Part shown: positions 48,605 to 61,679 of the stretch, piece by piece
Layout: each line of letters starts with the position of its first letter
How positions within the stretch are numbered: position 1 is the stretch's first letter
NCBI RefSeq assembly: GCF_905220365.1
Contig: NC_061128.1
Location: 4,960,001-5,024,000, forward strand
Direction of reading: 5' to 3'
Source of the DNA: Vanessa cardui
Taxonomy: Eukaryota; Arthropoda; Insecta; Lepidoptera; Nymphalidae
DNA: 64,000 bases
The notes under the pieces: model-generated
The model's database searches: none
Told to the model about the DNA's origin: nothing
What the model saw: the letters and a program-made list of their open reading frames with translations, nothing else
Made by a program: the position numbers and the translations under genes

Positions 48605-49665
48605 AAAGATTCTTAAATATATAAATTTCAAAAATTATTTTTATCCACTATTACATTTTGTGGCATTTAAAATTTGGTACCTCACCCTTTTATTCTAAGA
48701 ATTACACAACAGCGTAATAATTCCAATTCAGATAGGACAGATAATGCGTGTTATTTTATCATAAATTATAAATCATTTTAACATATTCTCTTAATTTAAA
48801 TTACACACGGTTGTAAAGAAAATCAAGGGCAATGTTAATTAATTGATGAATTTATAATAAGTGTTCGTATTATAAATATTGCCAAGGCAGGAGTTACGGT
48901 TTGCTTCTTTGATGTTACTCATATTTTCTTTATTAGTTTATATGTTTTACTTTTGTAAATGTAGATTTTTGACTAAGTCAACCTCTCGGCTAAATAACAG
49001 AGATCTAGATATATTGTTTATTTAAAAGTAAATATTTCCAAAAAGACTAAGGAAATCAATCTTTGAATTTGAATATTTTTATGCCACATTTCTTGCTTTT
49101 CAATTAAAAAATGACTTGTTATTGATAAATTAAAAAAAACATTTCGGCCAATGAGCAGTTTAAAAATTATCTACATTTGGGAGATTTAAATTAATTTGAA
49201 TATTAATATATATCAATGATTTTTAAACGATTATATCTGCTCTTTAATCTTAGGCAGCGAACGAACTAAGATATACCATGTACACAATATAGGTCAAGAA
49301 CCGTTAATAACATAATCAACAGTGAATGTTGACATTCAAATCTTCAAAACGAGGAAAAATGAGTTCCTAAATAAACACAAATCTGCAATACACTTACAAC
49401 GTGACTTTAATTATGCTTCACAGCAAGTAAATACCCGACACGTAAACATTGGCGAGTCTTACGTCGAATAAAAACTTATAAATTAATTGTTATTCTAAAA
49501 GCTGTTAATGTTAGATTGCAATCTCAATATGATATCAACACTCTAAAATGTTCATGTACAAAAAATCAGCAAGACGATTTGATTATTCAATTCAGTGGCT
49601 TATAAATAATGTAATGCATTTAAATAAAACGTTAAAACTGTTTCCTTATATTTAATGGATCGCCT
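48605..49665. other. AT-rich non-coding DNA
   Basis: Nothing recognised. Confidence 0.55.
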
Positions 49666-49671
49666 TTTAAT

Positions 49672-49775
49672 CTAAGCATACGTATCTTGGACATTCGTTC
49701 CCGATCATCATCCGACCTTGTAAATATAATTATTGTAGTATTTTATTCGATTAAATTATCATAAGATTTTAATTG
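49672..49775. repeat. Local duplicate, copy 2
   Basis: TTCCCGATCATCATCCGACC and TAATTATTGTAGTATTTTATT match 47740-47805, with a short deletion in the middle. Confidence 0.65.
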
Positions 49776-49779
49776 GAGT

Positions 49780-52315
49780 TGCAAAATCTGACAACAGTTA
49801 TTTTATCCAATGATTAACTACTCAGATCAATCAATGAATCTATCAACAGTATGCTTCTAAGGATTAATTAATTTCAATTTGTATATTGGTTGTAAAAATG
49901 ATCAGTCTTTGAATAAATTATAGCATTTATACAATTATATATATAAAAGTTAATTTATTAATTGTAAATATTAATTATGTAATCGAAATTGGATAAAACA
50001 AAATGAAATAAATTTACTTCATGTTATTTAATTATTTTTATCTCGAATAAGATATTAATTAAATAGCTTAATTCTATAGAGAAAAAATACGTTGAATAAA
50101 TATTTTTAACGTTAAATAAACTTTTATTACTATATTGATTACAAATTTAAATAAAAACTAAGAGGTTTTCTTACACAAAAGAACAAAATTATGCTGTTAA
50201 TATAAAGTAATTTGTTTGAACAAAGATCTACGATATTATAGAAAGGGCTTCTGAATTTAATTGCACTGTAATTTTTGTTGTTATTGTACTTACATCAAAC
50301 CTTTATTTCGCATCTTGAAGTATTTTATGGTATCATAAATATACTTTGCAGTCATGTGTGCCTCAGTCTAGTGGCTACCTAATTAGACCATTAATATGGA
50401 TGTTCTATATCCCAAGCCCGGGTTTAGGGGATATTCTTTTATCAGGTGCTGTTGAAATCTAAACTATTTCCGGCTTTCGCAAATTTCACTCTTATCGCAC
50501 TGTGAGTGACAAAAAAGAGAGTCCACTGTTATTCGCGCTCAAATTATTAGACTAAAATATATCCCGTGCAGTTAGGAAGTCTCTATCGAAAATAGCTCTA
50601 AAACGACAATTAAATTGATGTATAATATAAGAAAAGTAAATTCAACTTCATACTCGACGTATATTCGTTTCGTTGTGTATAATATTGAGTGTAAACGCTG
50701 ATGTGCTAACGTCGGATCTTTTGATATACAAGAAATTAGTAAATCAAAACTGATGCATAATAATTAATTAACATAAACTTGGTATAAAATTTCAAGGCCC
50801 ATAAATTAACCGGTAGTTTCGTACACGAAAATTTTGCGATTAAAGATTTTGTATGTTAAACGAATAATTTTAACTTTTAAGAAACAACATTTTTCTTACG
50901 GTTTTGTTTGTATACTTTCAAAATATTAAGTTCGATAATATAGCTTGCAAAATAAATAAATTTAATTCGAAAATTTTCAATCGTACTCAAAAATTGTAAA
51001 ATATATTTATGGTTACTTATATATTATTTACTATGTTACTGTACAATATTTGAAAATCACATAACTGTTTAATGCGATATCAATTAATATTTTTCGTTAA
51101 TATGTTAACATTTCAAACTATTCATTGTATGTTATTACTTATATTTAACATGGGACCGTTATTTAAAAGCACTAGTAATCAATTTAGCATGTTATAAACT
51201 AGAGTGTCACTTAAAACCTATAATTTATAATTATTATTTGACGTGGTTAGATACGGTAAATGGAGTTGACCGATTTTAGTCATAGACCAGGATGTGAAAA
51301 CACGTCTTCAGTGAATCATATCAAACCTTTAGCATTATAAATTAACATCCGTGATAATAATATTTATTACTGAGATAAAAATTAAAAGTATTAACAATTA
51401 AATAGTCTTAACTGACTTCATTTTTAAATGATTAAATATATAGTTGAAGTAGACAATTGGTGTAGTTTTAAAACGAAACTGTGAGTTCATTAAAATATGT
51501 ATTGCCACATGAAAAAATTACGTAATGCTTTAATAAAAACTCAATGTAATTTGACTAATTTTGAACGTATTCTACGTGAGGATATAAATTAAGCCTCGTT
51601 ATATTTTGGCAGTCGTTTTTATTTTTTTACATTATGTAAATTAATATTTGTATTTTAGATTATTCGAGATATATTTTATCTTGTTACAAAAATAGTATTT
51701 TTCAAACAACAATATTACAAATTACATTTATATGGCAAAAAAGTTTTTTAAGTTAGGCAGTAATTACAACATTAATTTTTAATAAATTCACAAGCACTTT
51801 ACTCTTTAAAAAATACATTGATAAATATATACTTATGTGTCAAAAATCCTCAAAGAAGGATAAAGAGTAAAGAGTTCATAGTAATTCTTAAACATTGTCT
51901 ATGTTTTAAGTTAACATCAGAATCCCCAATATGTTTAACATTTTTAGTGAGGATGATTCTAGACTTGTGTGATACCTAATCATTACTATAATAATAGACT
52001 ACTTTGTAGAAATATATCTATTCAACAAAATTTAAAAACACATTTATGTGGGTAGTTTTACAACTTAATACGTCATATGATAATAGTTAAAAGCTATGAT
52101 AATTTATACGTCTAGATAGAGTGTCACATTACTAAGGAACACACACTATTATCGTGGTGTGCGTGTCAGCTACGCTTGAGACTGTCCAAATGTCATAATA
52201 CTTAACTAGTGTGTGTTAGCGGCCAACAGTAGGACACTACTTTTGGACGTTCTCAGCTTTAACAGTCTGTCAAGATATTTACCGGCATTGGGGTGATTGG
52301 TATTGGTGTTGGTGT
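49780..52315. other. AT-rich non-coding DNA
   Basis: No credible gene. At about 50357-50420, CTCAGTCTAGTGGCTACC and CCCAAGCCCGGGTTTAGG resemble worn A- and B-box regions of another tRNA-derived repeat; too weak to call separately. Confidence 0.5.
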
Positions 52316-52321
52316 TTAACA

Positions 52322-52515
52322 TCGCCGGTTATTCTATCATCAAACATAACTTAGTATTATCATTTTCCGGTTTGAATGATAGTCTCGTCATAGTAATTAC
52401 AGAGACACGGGACATAACATGTTTCTTATCGTGATTGGCGGCGCGCTGACGTTGTAAGAAGCACTTGCGAAGGTGACCACTACCTCGTAGGCCATTTGCT
52501 CGTCTGCCTTCACGA
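52322..52515 (+). mobile_element. LINE-derived fragment (18787 family)
   Basis: TCCGGTTTGAATGATAG, TACAGAGACACGGGACATAAC, GGTGACCACTACCTCGTAGGCC and TTGCTCGTCTGCC parallel 18850-19018 and 30390-30532. The minus-strand frame at 52329-52559 is a by-product of this repeat. Confidence 0.7.
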
Positions 52516-52519
52516 TAAC

Positions 52520-53515
52520 TACACACAAATGCATACAATATACTCACCCACCCACACATGCATACCTTTAAAATATAGAAACTTTTTGTAATCCATAATG
52601 TGATCGTTTTTTTTACAGCCTAAAAATAGAACTCTTTTCTTTAACCTTATTGTAAACTATAATATGTCGATAGTATTTTATATTAATACACTTTTATATT
52701 TAATAATTGTATTGCACATTGAATGTTTTCAAATTTGTATCTGCTATTAAATTTTATGTTGGGTAATAGATTAAGTTGTCATGAAACATAATATCTTAAT
52801 CTGTAACATTTTATATAAGAATATTTTAATGTCATATACATTAAGAAGTAGTAAATAAAAGTAATGTACACAATTATATATCAATGTCTGTCTATCCACT
52901 CGGTATATAATTATTACTTGTATGTAAATAAGATGTTATATAAAAACGCCATCTCATGTCGAAGTAGGAAAGTTAACACGCTGTTAATTTTTATTACATA
53001 AAACAACCTGGAACTGCGAAGTTTAATTAATATTTAAAGATATGAATTAAAAATAAACTTCATATGTAAGTATTTTTGAAACGTCAAATATTAAGTAACA
53101 ATTCTTCTTAGAACAATTGCCTAGAAAATTTGTACGGACATTCAAAAGAATAACTAACATACTTTCTTGGATATTCTTTGCGAATGCCTTTGTTATTATA
53201 AAACAAATGATATGTAACGAACAAAATTATTCAATACTGGTAGTCAACCCAGTTTCTTCCTCTTTATGGATTTGTTCTTTGGGTTATAAACCGAAAGAAC
53301 AAATCAAGCTCACTTCATAATTAAGATCAAGTCCACTTCATAACAAATTTTACCAAATTCGATTCAGTGACTTTGACCATCAAAGAACAGATAGACAGGC
53401 AGAGTTTCTTTGCTTATATATATTTATTATATTGGTCTGTGTTGGTATGTGTCAAACCTTTACGAATGATTATTTATTAAATAAGGTAGATGTCATTAGA
53501 TGTTTACACAATTGT
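52520..53515. other. AT-rich non-coding DNA
   Basis: Nothing recognised. Confidence 0.55.
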
Positions 53516-53519
53516 ACTG

Positions 53520-53665
53520 TAAAAACGCATTTCCCGTTTCCATCATGTGAGTAGCATGGGACTCGTGTCTTTGTTGATCTAATGCGCCCTTGTACACCGG
53601 AATACCCACTAAAAAACCAGCGGTACCCTCTCAGTCTGTTCAGCGGGCGCCACATGATCACTTTC
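53520..53665 (-). mobile_element. Probable lepidopteran repeat fragment
   Basis: The minus strand contains GAGAGGGTACCGCTGG, TTTTTAGTGGGTATTCCGG and ACGAGTCCCATGCTACTCAC, in a GC-richer patch. I recognise this stretch as common in lepidopteran assemblies, probably from a retroelement 5' region. There is no second copy in the window to prove it. Confidence 0.4.
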
Positions 53666-53669
53666 GTAA

Positions 53670-55940
53670 GCTACTTTACTTGACGAATATTCATATAGAT
53701 ATATTTAGAATTCAAGCTCGTGCTTTTTAGCTACCTTGGAGATAAAAAGATAAAAAAACTAAAAAGTATCAAACTGTCCGTTTTAAAGAGTAACAACTAA
53801 TTACCGTCTTCTGTAGAATCAACAAAACTTCGCGTACTGTAATTTTAATTTTCTTTTCTATTTTCTAAAACAGCGAATGAAATGTATTTATCACTTAAAA
53901 TTCTTATGAAAGTATATTTATTATATAAAAATATATTTTTGAAGGCACGGAACCGTTACGTTGTATTATAAGTATTATACACCAAAGGAAAATGATATCG
54001 TATTAATGTTACGTTCGATTTTTTCCCGTGACCTTTTTGATCATTCTCGTGTCAATACCAGATGCAGGTTTAGTGTCAAATTTGTAAAGTTACACCCGAA
54101 AGGGGATTCGATTACAAAACAACCTTCGCTCGGTAACATTATCCGGCGTTATCCATTCATCACTTTTAGTAACATTAACAATCTAAATTAAACGACTTCA
54201 GTTCATATCGATATCAGATGGATCCAGGTACTAGTTGTATTATTTACTGTATTATTATTATTATATGTTATATCAGTAAATCCAGTTTGATAAGTTTATC
54301 CCGGCGATACTACTAATATTTGGGACTGACTGTCAGTCATTGGATCTTTCACGGTTTAACCATTTAACTTATTCTCTTCATATGACTTAAATGAACTTTG
54401 GTTTGAAGCTCAAAGGCTTCGGTTACTTTTTCATGCTTCCTAAAAACGTGAGTTAAACATATACATTTTATATATAATTTGACTTCCAATAATCAGCACA
54501 ATTGCTATTTTTATTCAAAGAATCGTTTTGTATGGGTATTGTTCATGGCAGTGATGTTTATTTAAATGGTTGTTTGTGGCATTTGGTTGAGTACTTTTAT
54601 CTACTTCCTTTTTTAATCTGTCACCTCACATATCAATCATGTTGTGTGCCAGTTCGCTTCATTTAAGAAGCTCGTATCGATATTCGCACACTATTATTTA
54701 GACGTATGTATGTAGACGAATGATAACCTAATATTATTATTTTTTGTAGGGCAGAATATATTAAAAACATAAACGTCTTATTAAAATTTGCTTAACAGAT
54801 AATATAAAACCATTTGAAGAAGATAATAAAACGTCGTATCATTCTGTTTCTAAAATGGAAAGGAATCTTTTTAACCTCGTTTCGTTTTCGTTCTATTATG
54901 AGTTTATATCTATTGTTGCTCATATAATTCGTTGAGTTACAATTTTAGTGATAGCGTGACATCACTTTTAGTTACTTCCGCTCATAGACTATGTAATACA
55001 CGCCAATGTTTGATTGAACACCAAATGTTTGCAATGTCAATTTGTTATCTTGTAAGCTCCTTGTATCTGTAGTCGTACTGGGCTAACTACTTTCGTACAA
55101 TAATACTAAGTTTTCCGTTTACAGTTCTATCGGAACGTAGCAATGTGTAAATGTATTCAGGACTATAATAGCTGGTTGATTGGACTCTGTAATTTAAACC
55201 ATTTGTAACAATTTGTGTTGTATCAGCTTTGAATCTTTCCGGGAGTGTTCTAAATTATTGACACTGGAAGATTATATGCCAACTCGAACTATTATATTAA
55301 TTTATATTCTTATATAACATTAATAACTTGCTTGTTTGTTACACATTATCATGTAAACTATTCAAATAATGATCATGAAATTTTACATACATGTTAGGAA
55401 ATGACATAGGAACGGTTTAAGCTGCGATTTCAATCTAGTCAATAATAAATAAATGTTCAATGGTGATGCTGTAAAATTTAATAACTTTATTAAAGGATAC
55501 TTAGTGCGTTCCCACGTTATACTTTATCCAGATATGGTAATCTCTAAGGAGACTATTGTTCCGAAAGTATCTCACGTTTCAAATCTGTCTTTGACTTGCC
55601 TTTTATAGCGTTTATTGGAAAGCTTTCACTGTTATCTGGTTTAAGGAAAGCAGATTATGTTACTCGCTAACAGTATTCTGATGTTCGAATTGAATAAGGA
55701 AGCGAACCGAAGATACGGAGACACTTATATAATAGTCTGTTAAATCTCTAGCTGTTCCAATGAATGTGTCTGCTCTCATTATCCTGGCAGTGAAAACTTT
55801 CGTTACTTAGCGCTTAACTATATATTAACATATAAACGTGACTTCGCTAGCTTGTCACGGTAATTTGTGATCACCGTATCGTATTATAAATAGTATTTTA
55901 AGTGAATTGTAAACTATTTTTGCACCTTAACAAATTTGAT
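53670..55940. other. AT-rich non-coding DNA
   Basis: No supported gene. The block at about 53945-54185 is more complex and GC-richer than its flanks but has no convincing frame. The rest is plain AT-rich DNA. Confidence 0.5.
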
Positions 55941-55947
55941 ATTATAA

Positions 55948-56240
55948 TCAAATCAAAATATACTTTATTCATAATTTAACATGCACTTTAGAATCGTCCT
56001 TTAACCACCGATTCGGAATGTAGATTCTTCCGAGAAGAACCAAAAAGAAACTCAGTAGTTACTCTTTTTCAACTTTTAAGTCTGGAAGTCAGCGGGTATT
56101 AATTGCACGTTTTTTATGATTCGTATAATTTGTATTGGATAATAGACCTTCTTTAACAATGTATCTTTTACAAATGATTTTTTTATTTACTATGTATGAT
56201 TGTTGATCATTAAAATAAACTACTTGGTATGTATAGTAAC
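55948..56240 (-). mobile_element. LINE 3' end (family C)
   Basis: TCAAATCAAAATATACTTTATTCATAA, read on the minus strand, supplies an AATAAA end. Then GAATCGTCCTTTAACCACCG, GTAGATTCTTCCGAGAAGAAC, AAACTCAGTAGTTACTC and GTCAGCGGGTATTAATTG parallel 25795-25990. No intact ORF. Confidence 0.75.
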
Positions 56241-56244
56241 GTCT

Positions 56245-56640
56245 GGAAATGGCTTTTGTGCTATAACAGATATTTATCACTTTAAACAATTACATCACGA
56301 TATATAATAATTTACGATTCACTACATTTATCATAAAATGAATATATTATTGCGTTTGTCAAGACTAGTCACCAGTATAGTAATGTTAATCAAGCCCATG
56401 ACCCAATTCTGTAAGCTTTGTTGACATTGCGGCGCTATTATAAATTTTCTTCGAGAAATAATATTTTTAGGCAATCGCTAATTCTATTCAATAAATAGAC
56501 TTAGCGAATCTAGGGTTGCCAGCCTAAAATGCTTTGTATTTTGACAATTATTTAATACAGGATTTTTACCATGTTTCTTATTTTTAGTCGGTAGAGCTCG
56601 ATATTTCAACATTATCTACGAATGTTTTTTGAATTTCGGA
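56245..56640. other. AT-rich non-coding DNA
   Basis: Nothing recognised. Confidence 0.55.
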
Positions 56641-56646
56641 TTAATC

Positions 56647-56955
56647 CCGGCTGCTGAATTTCACCTTCGGACATCTCGTCAAAATTCGTAGTTTCACCCG
56701 CACCAACTCGACGTCCGAAAATCCACAACAGCGCGATTGCTAAGACATTTTCTACCTCGCACAACCACTTTGTGGAACCAGCTTACGCCGGCGGTTTTTC
56801 CGAACCGATACGACATGGAAACCTTCAAGAAAAGAGCGTCCTTCCTCAAAGGCCGGTAGCGCACCTGCTAGCCCCCTGGTGCTGCAGATGTCCATGGGCT
56901 GTGGTAGTCACTTTCCACCAGGTGAGCCTCCTGCTCGTTTGCCACCTATCACATA
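56647..56955 (+). mobile_element. LINE: reverse-transcriptase ORF C-terminus and 3' UTR
   Basis: The frame ending at TAG 56857-56859 encodes FLPRTTTLWNQLTPAVFPNRY followed by DMETFKKRASFLKGR. This is the C-terminal signature of a large lepidopteran non-LTR retrotransposon family (PRT-x-LWN-x-LP-x-AVFP-x-RYD). An in-frame TAG near 56688 and sequence decay upstream make it a dead fragment. The 3' UTR (CAGATGTCCATGGGCTGTGG, CCACCAGGTGAGCCTCC) matches the minus-strand fragment at 10505. Another frame through the segment (56772-57206) is longer but spurious. Confidence 0.85.
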
Positions 56956-56990
56956 TTTTTTATGTGATAGGTGGCAAACGAGCAGGAGGC
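56926..56990. repeat. Perfect 30-bp inverted repeat at a LINE 3' end
   Basis: The arms 56926-56955 and 56961-56990 are exactly complementary around TTTTT. The left arm is the very end of the LINE 3' UTR; the right arm is the same sequence inverted. Confidence 0.9.
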
Positions 56991-57365
56991 CATGTCTTCT
57001 TCACGAAACCGAGGTTTCTTGAAGTCTATCCCGTATTAAATAACTGTAATAATATAAATAACCATGCTAATTTAAAATCTTATATGCTTTGTATTGACAC
57101 ATTTTTGTCAAAATTTCTCACTGTAAATATAAATAGAATTCTTATACTTGTTGTTCAACAGTATTTGACAGCTGTTTTGGTAAACGTTTTTATCAATTTG
57201 TTGTAATTAGTCAGTATGGCACTGCAACACATGAACTTTATCACCATTGGTTGAATATCCTCGTTCAACCAATCGAATGACATATGCAACGTGCATTGTG
57301 TATATATATAAATTGAAATCGAGCGAAATTAATTAAACTTAAAAAATTAACCAAAACTTTGGATT
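56991..57365. other. AT-rich non-coding DNA
   Basis: Nothing recognised. Confidence 0.55.
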
Positions 57366-57383
57366 GGAAATATTCTTTATATC

Positions 57384-57525
57384 CTTTGAGTTTCTTTCGC
57401 CGGTTCTTCTCAGGTCAGGGTCAGTTCCTTTTTCAGAACCGGTGGTAGTTTTCAATTTGACAATTAATAAGAAAGTGTATGTGAATTGAATACAGTTATT
57501 TGAGTTGAGTTTGAATTTATATTGA
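57384..57525 (+). mobile_element. LINE 3' UTR fragment (24640 family)
   Basis: TTTGAGTTTCTTTCGCCGG, TTCTTCTCAGGTCAGGGTC, GAACCGGTGGTAGTTTTCAA, AATTAATAAGAAAGTGTA and the tail TTATTTGAGTTGAGTTTGA match the complement of 24640-24780. Plus orientation, 5'-truncated. Confidence 0.78.
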
Positions 57526-57529
57526 AAAA

Positions 57530-58150
57530 TGCTTTCTCTACTATCAGCAGAAATAAATTACGAAATATATAATTTGTCAATGAAACGTGAAGAGTATTTT
57601 TATATAAAAAAAAATATCGACAACCCTATGTTATTCGCATATGAATATAAATAATATAATTAACTAATCATTTGTCGATTTCTGAATATTAAAATTACTC
57701 CAATAAACAGCTTGAGATGCAGCAAGCGGCGTATATTTAAACTTAAACACTTTATATCCTCCAAGTGAGTGTTGCCTCATCTGATTCTCAAACATCAACC
57801 TAATTTCATGTCTTCCCATGCGATAGTAAACAGCGTTGCGAAACAGCTAAATGTTATCGTATTGATATCGACGTGAGAAGATGACATCGGAAATCGTATA
57901 AATTGACCTTCAGTTCAATATCAAACGTCAAACATTTTATATTGTATTTTCAAAATGTTTCGAGGTCAAATTTTGATCTCTTTATTTTATATTTGCATTT
58001 ATTACCATCGAAATTAACAACATCAAATAAACACGTTCAAAATCTCAGGTGTAAAGGTCAGTTATTATACTAACACGATTGCAAAGATTCTAGTTTACGA
58101 AACATCGAGATTCTAATATCGCATATTAAATATTTAATTATAATTATAAT
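57530..58150. other. AT-rich non-coding DNA
   Basis: Nothing recognised. Confidence 0.58.
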
Positions 58151-58166
58151 TAATTTAATGTAATAG

Positions 58167-58448
58167 AGACGAGATGGCCCAGTGGTTAGAACATGTGCAT
58201 CTTAATCGATGATTTCGGGTTCAAACCCGGGCAAGCACCACTACATATATACATATATGTGTGTGCTTAATTTGTTTTTATAATTAATCTCGTGCTCGGC
58301 GGTGAAGGAAAATATCGTGAAAAAAACTGCGTGTGTCTAATTTCATTGAAATTCTGCCAACCCGCATTGGAACAGCGTGGTGGAATATGTTCCAAGCCGT
58401 CTCTTTAATGGGAGAGGAGGAGAAATTTACAGGCTGTTACTTTACTTT
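58167..58448 (+). mobile_element. SINE (family A) with target-site duplication
   Basis: Flanked by TTTAATGTAATAG at 58154-58166 and 58449-58461 (13 bp; the T-run makes the exact edge ambiguous). Two internal deletions are visible compared with other copies: the CACATGTGCATTCCACC segment and most of the CTTAGCCCAGCAGTGGG segment. Head GAGATGGCCCAGTGGTTAGA and B box GGGTTCAAACCCGG intact. Confidence 0.93.
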
Positions 58449-58464
58449 TTTAATGTAATAGCTT

Positions 58465-59110
58465 CAAGAGTGACTTTATAAGAAAAATAAACAAATCATC
58501 TCTTGAATGTTATTTTGTAATTGGTCAAGATATTTGTTATGACAACAGACAATTAAACTTAATGATAAAATTGTTTTAATTAAGCACTTAATATAAAAAT
58601 ACAAAGTGGTCGTAATTCGAAATGTAAAGGTTTACGAACACGTTACAGTTGTTACAGCTATTAAAACTTCAACAATAATGACGTTTATAGAAATTATCGT
58701 TGATTTGGTTGACGATAATTTCTTATGAATCCACCCACCATTAAAGTCTAGAGTTTTATTGTTTTTAATTAGCAAACATGAATACCAAAACATAAACATT
58801 TTCACTCACATATTATTTACTCATAGAAAATTCAACAGTCTATACTTGATAGACTAAATACCTTTTATGAAATTCGTTACAAATAACCCAATTATTAATT
58901 GAACAAAAGTTGTGTTGCAAATACCGTAAACACACCGTATAATAAGTGCGCGAAATTTCCTTCGTTTGCATTTAGCTGGTTGAGAAAGAAACAGACTAAT
59001 AAATTTATATTATTATAATATTAAAATCACCGTAAATTATAGCTCCTCGAGATTTTAAGATTTTGTAATTATATAACAAATACTAAACACAGTTATTTTT
59101 CATTATTAAA
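58465..59110. other. AT-rich non-coding DNA with a 12-bp hairpin
   Basis: No gene. A perfect 12-bp inverted repeat (AGAAATTATCGT) at 58689-58700 / 58712-58723, extendable with G-T pairs, is the only structure seen. Confidence 0.55.
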
Positions 59111-59113
59111 TCA

Positions 59114-59632
<519 letters not shown>

Positions 59633-59679
59633 AAATATATTTTATGATAGGATTATCATCACTTTCATTCTCCTAGAGG

Positions 59680-60145
59680 GTTATAATAGGTTTAAGCTTT
59701 ATTTACAACGTTATAGTTGAAATATGTAGAAGTATTCCGTGACTATGTTACATGGAAAACCTTAATAGATAGCAATCTCAGAATCGTGTTGCAAATGCAT
59801 TCAGGATGTAAGAATACACGCAATTATGCAACGATCATCTGTTTGTTTCTTGACTTAATAAAGCCTAATGAGTCGATTACAGAATAAAAAACATAGGCAT
59901 ATTTTCACGCCAGCACAATCAATAATAATTAAAAAGGTTCATTTTTATTATATAATTTAATATAACACATTTAAATAGGTACGTTTTGATGGGTTGTGAC
60001 GATGAATAAGATAGACGGTTTAATAATAGACGCTAGTGACATAACAGAAAAACCATAAATCCATTCAACTAATGGCGTGCAGCGTTTTGACATTATAAGA
60101 ATAGGCTAATGCCTTTTAACTTGAATACAGCTATGCGTTAAATAT
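59680..60145. other. AT-rich non-coding DNA
   Basis: Nothing recognised. Confidence 0.55.
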
Positions 60146-60151
60146 ATACAT

Positions 60152-60485
60152 ACTAGTTGAGCCCACGATTTCGTGCGCGTTTGAATGTGACAAAAATGTT
60201 ATTGTTTGTTATTGCAAAAACTTTTGCAAAATTCTGTATTAGAATTTTGTGATATCAAGTTGTTAGTAGGAGGCACACGAAGTTACGGCAGCTTAAATTA
60301 GCTATCTGCCAGTAAAAGTCCCGTCAAAATCGGTCCAGCCATCCAGAGATTATCCGGAATAAGCAGACAGTAATAACTGTAAAAAAATGTATATGTTCGG
60401 TGTATACATACATATGGATTTAATAAAAAGCGGCTACTTTAATGTTACGAATAGACAATCTAAATTTATTATATGTATAAAGATA
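60152..60485 (-). mobile_element. CTAG-ended lepidopteran repeat, long copy
   Basis: Starts ACTAGTTGAGCCCACGATTTCG, then CCCGTCAAAATCGGTCCAGCC, GAGATTATCCGGAATAAGCAG, GGTGTATACATACATATGG and AAAAGCGGCTACTTTAATG, ending in a TTTATTATATGTATA stretch. It is typical of a non-autonomous element spread in moths and butterflies. No protein. Confidence 0.68.
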
Positions 60486-60489
60486 TAAT

Positions 60490-61675
60490 TTGTTACGATC
60501 TAACTAGCTCCTTTGCTTGACTTCTTTACGTTTTCTTTCCCGATTATTGAAAACACAATAAAGGTTTAAATATTTATTTTAAAAAAATGTAACGTATTAT
60601 ACCAACCCTATTTTTGTATTATCAGTATTATAGTCGGTGCCTATATGTATCAAAAATGTGTCGATTCATTTATGTAGTTCTAACATATTTATTGCTCACC
60701 AAAAATGGTTATTACAACAATGAATACAGCGCAGACTTGTTATTTATCACGAATTTGGAATAGCTAGAAATACTATAATAGTGTTTGATATTTTATTATT
60801 TTTCTTGAAGTTGGACTCAGTTCAATCCGCGAATAATGACAGTGGAACGAGGAAACGTAAAGTTGTTTATAGTAGAACACAACAATCTCTTTCGGTCATC
60901 GGTAATTTGATATGCGAAGAAAAAAACGAAATCCTTTATTACCTTATGATTTTGACACAGAATCATAAGGTAATAAAGGATCGAAACTTAATATTGCTTA
61001 CCAATACATTGCATATGAATATCAAGAATTTTCATAATAATTAAATGCAAGTTATATTTTTATTTCATTCTGGTTTTGAGCGACCATTCATCCTCAAAAC
61101 TCATGACACGTTATACACGGAGCGTTCCGATAGTAACAAGTGGATAACATTATATTACTTAACCATGTAACGACTTGTTCTAATTCTTGTATTGCACAGA
61201 GCGCGGGCACCCATTATATGCTAATTGGAAGAAGACACGCAAAATTGCTCAAATTGAATACGATTTAGTATAAATACCAAACATTAAGGGGTTTTTGTTA
61301 TATATTTGCAAATTACATAAGAAACATTACTCAAATTCGCCACTTATATTTTTATAAGTATGATATTACGTGAATGAAATAAGTATGGCAATGATAATGT
61401 AATGTATTCTGTAAGCATTGTGTACTATAGCTAATAGTACAAATTTCATACTTTACGGGTCTTTGAATTTTCTTAAGCATTTCCTCAATTTTCAAAAACA
61501 ATCCTATAGTTGTTCAAAATTTGTTTTTATTATCTTTTATCGTTTTATTGAATACTAAAACTGCGGGATTTTTTCATGTCATGATATATTTGTTTCATAA
61601 AAATAAATGTTATTTTTTTATTTAAAACGCTATGTGGTATATATTAGTCTTATATTTGTAGACAAAGAGTTGCAA
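60490..61675. other. AT-rich non-coding DNA with a perfect 21-bp hairpin
   Basis: No credible gene; the 87-codon frame at 60781-61044 runs through the hairpin. The arms at 60931-60951 and 60961-60981 pair perfectly around a 9-nt loop. Confidence 0.6.
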
Positions 61676-61679
61676 TTTT

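Noticed and set aside
53961..54191. 76-codon open frame in a GC-richer block
   Set aside because: It begins at a non-ATG codon, has no recognisable family and shows no codon bias.
56772..57206. 144-codon open frame, the longest in the window
   Set aside because: It runs in a different frame from the true reverse-transcriptase C-terminus and passes straight through the 30-bp foldback, so it is a shadow of the LINE.
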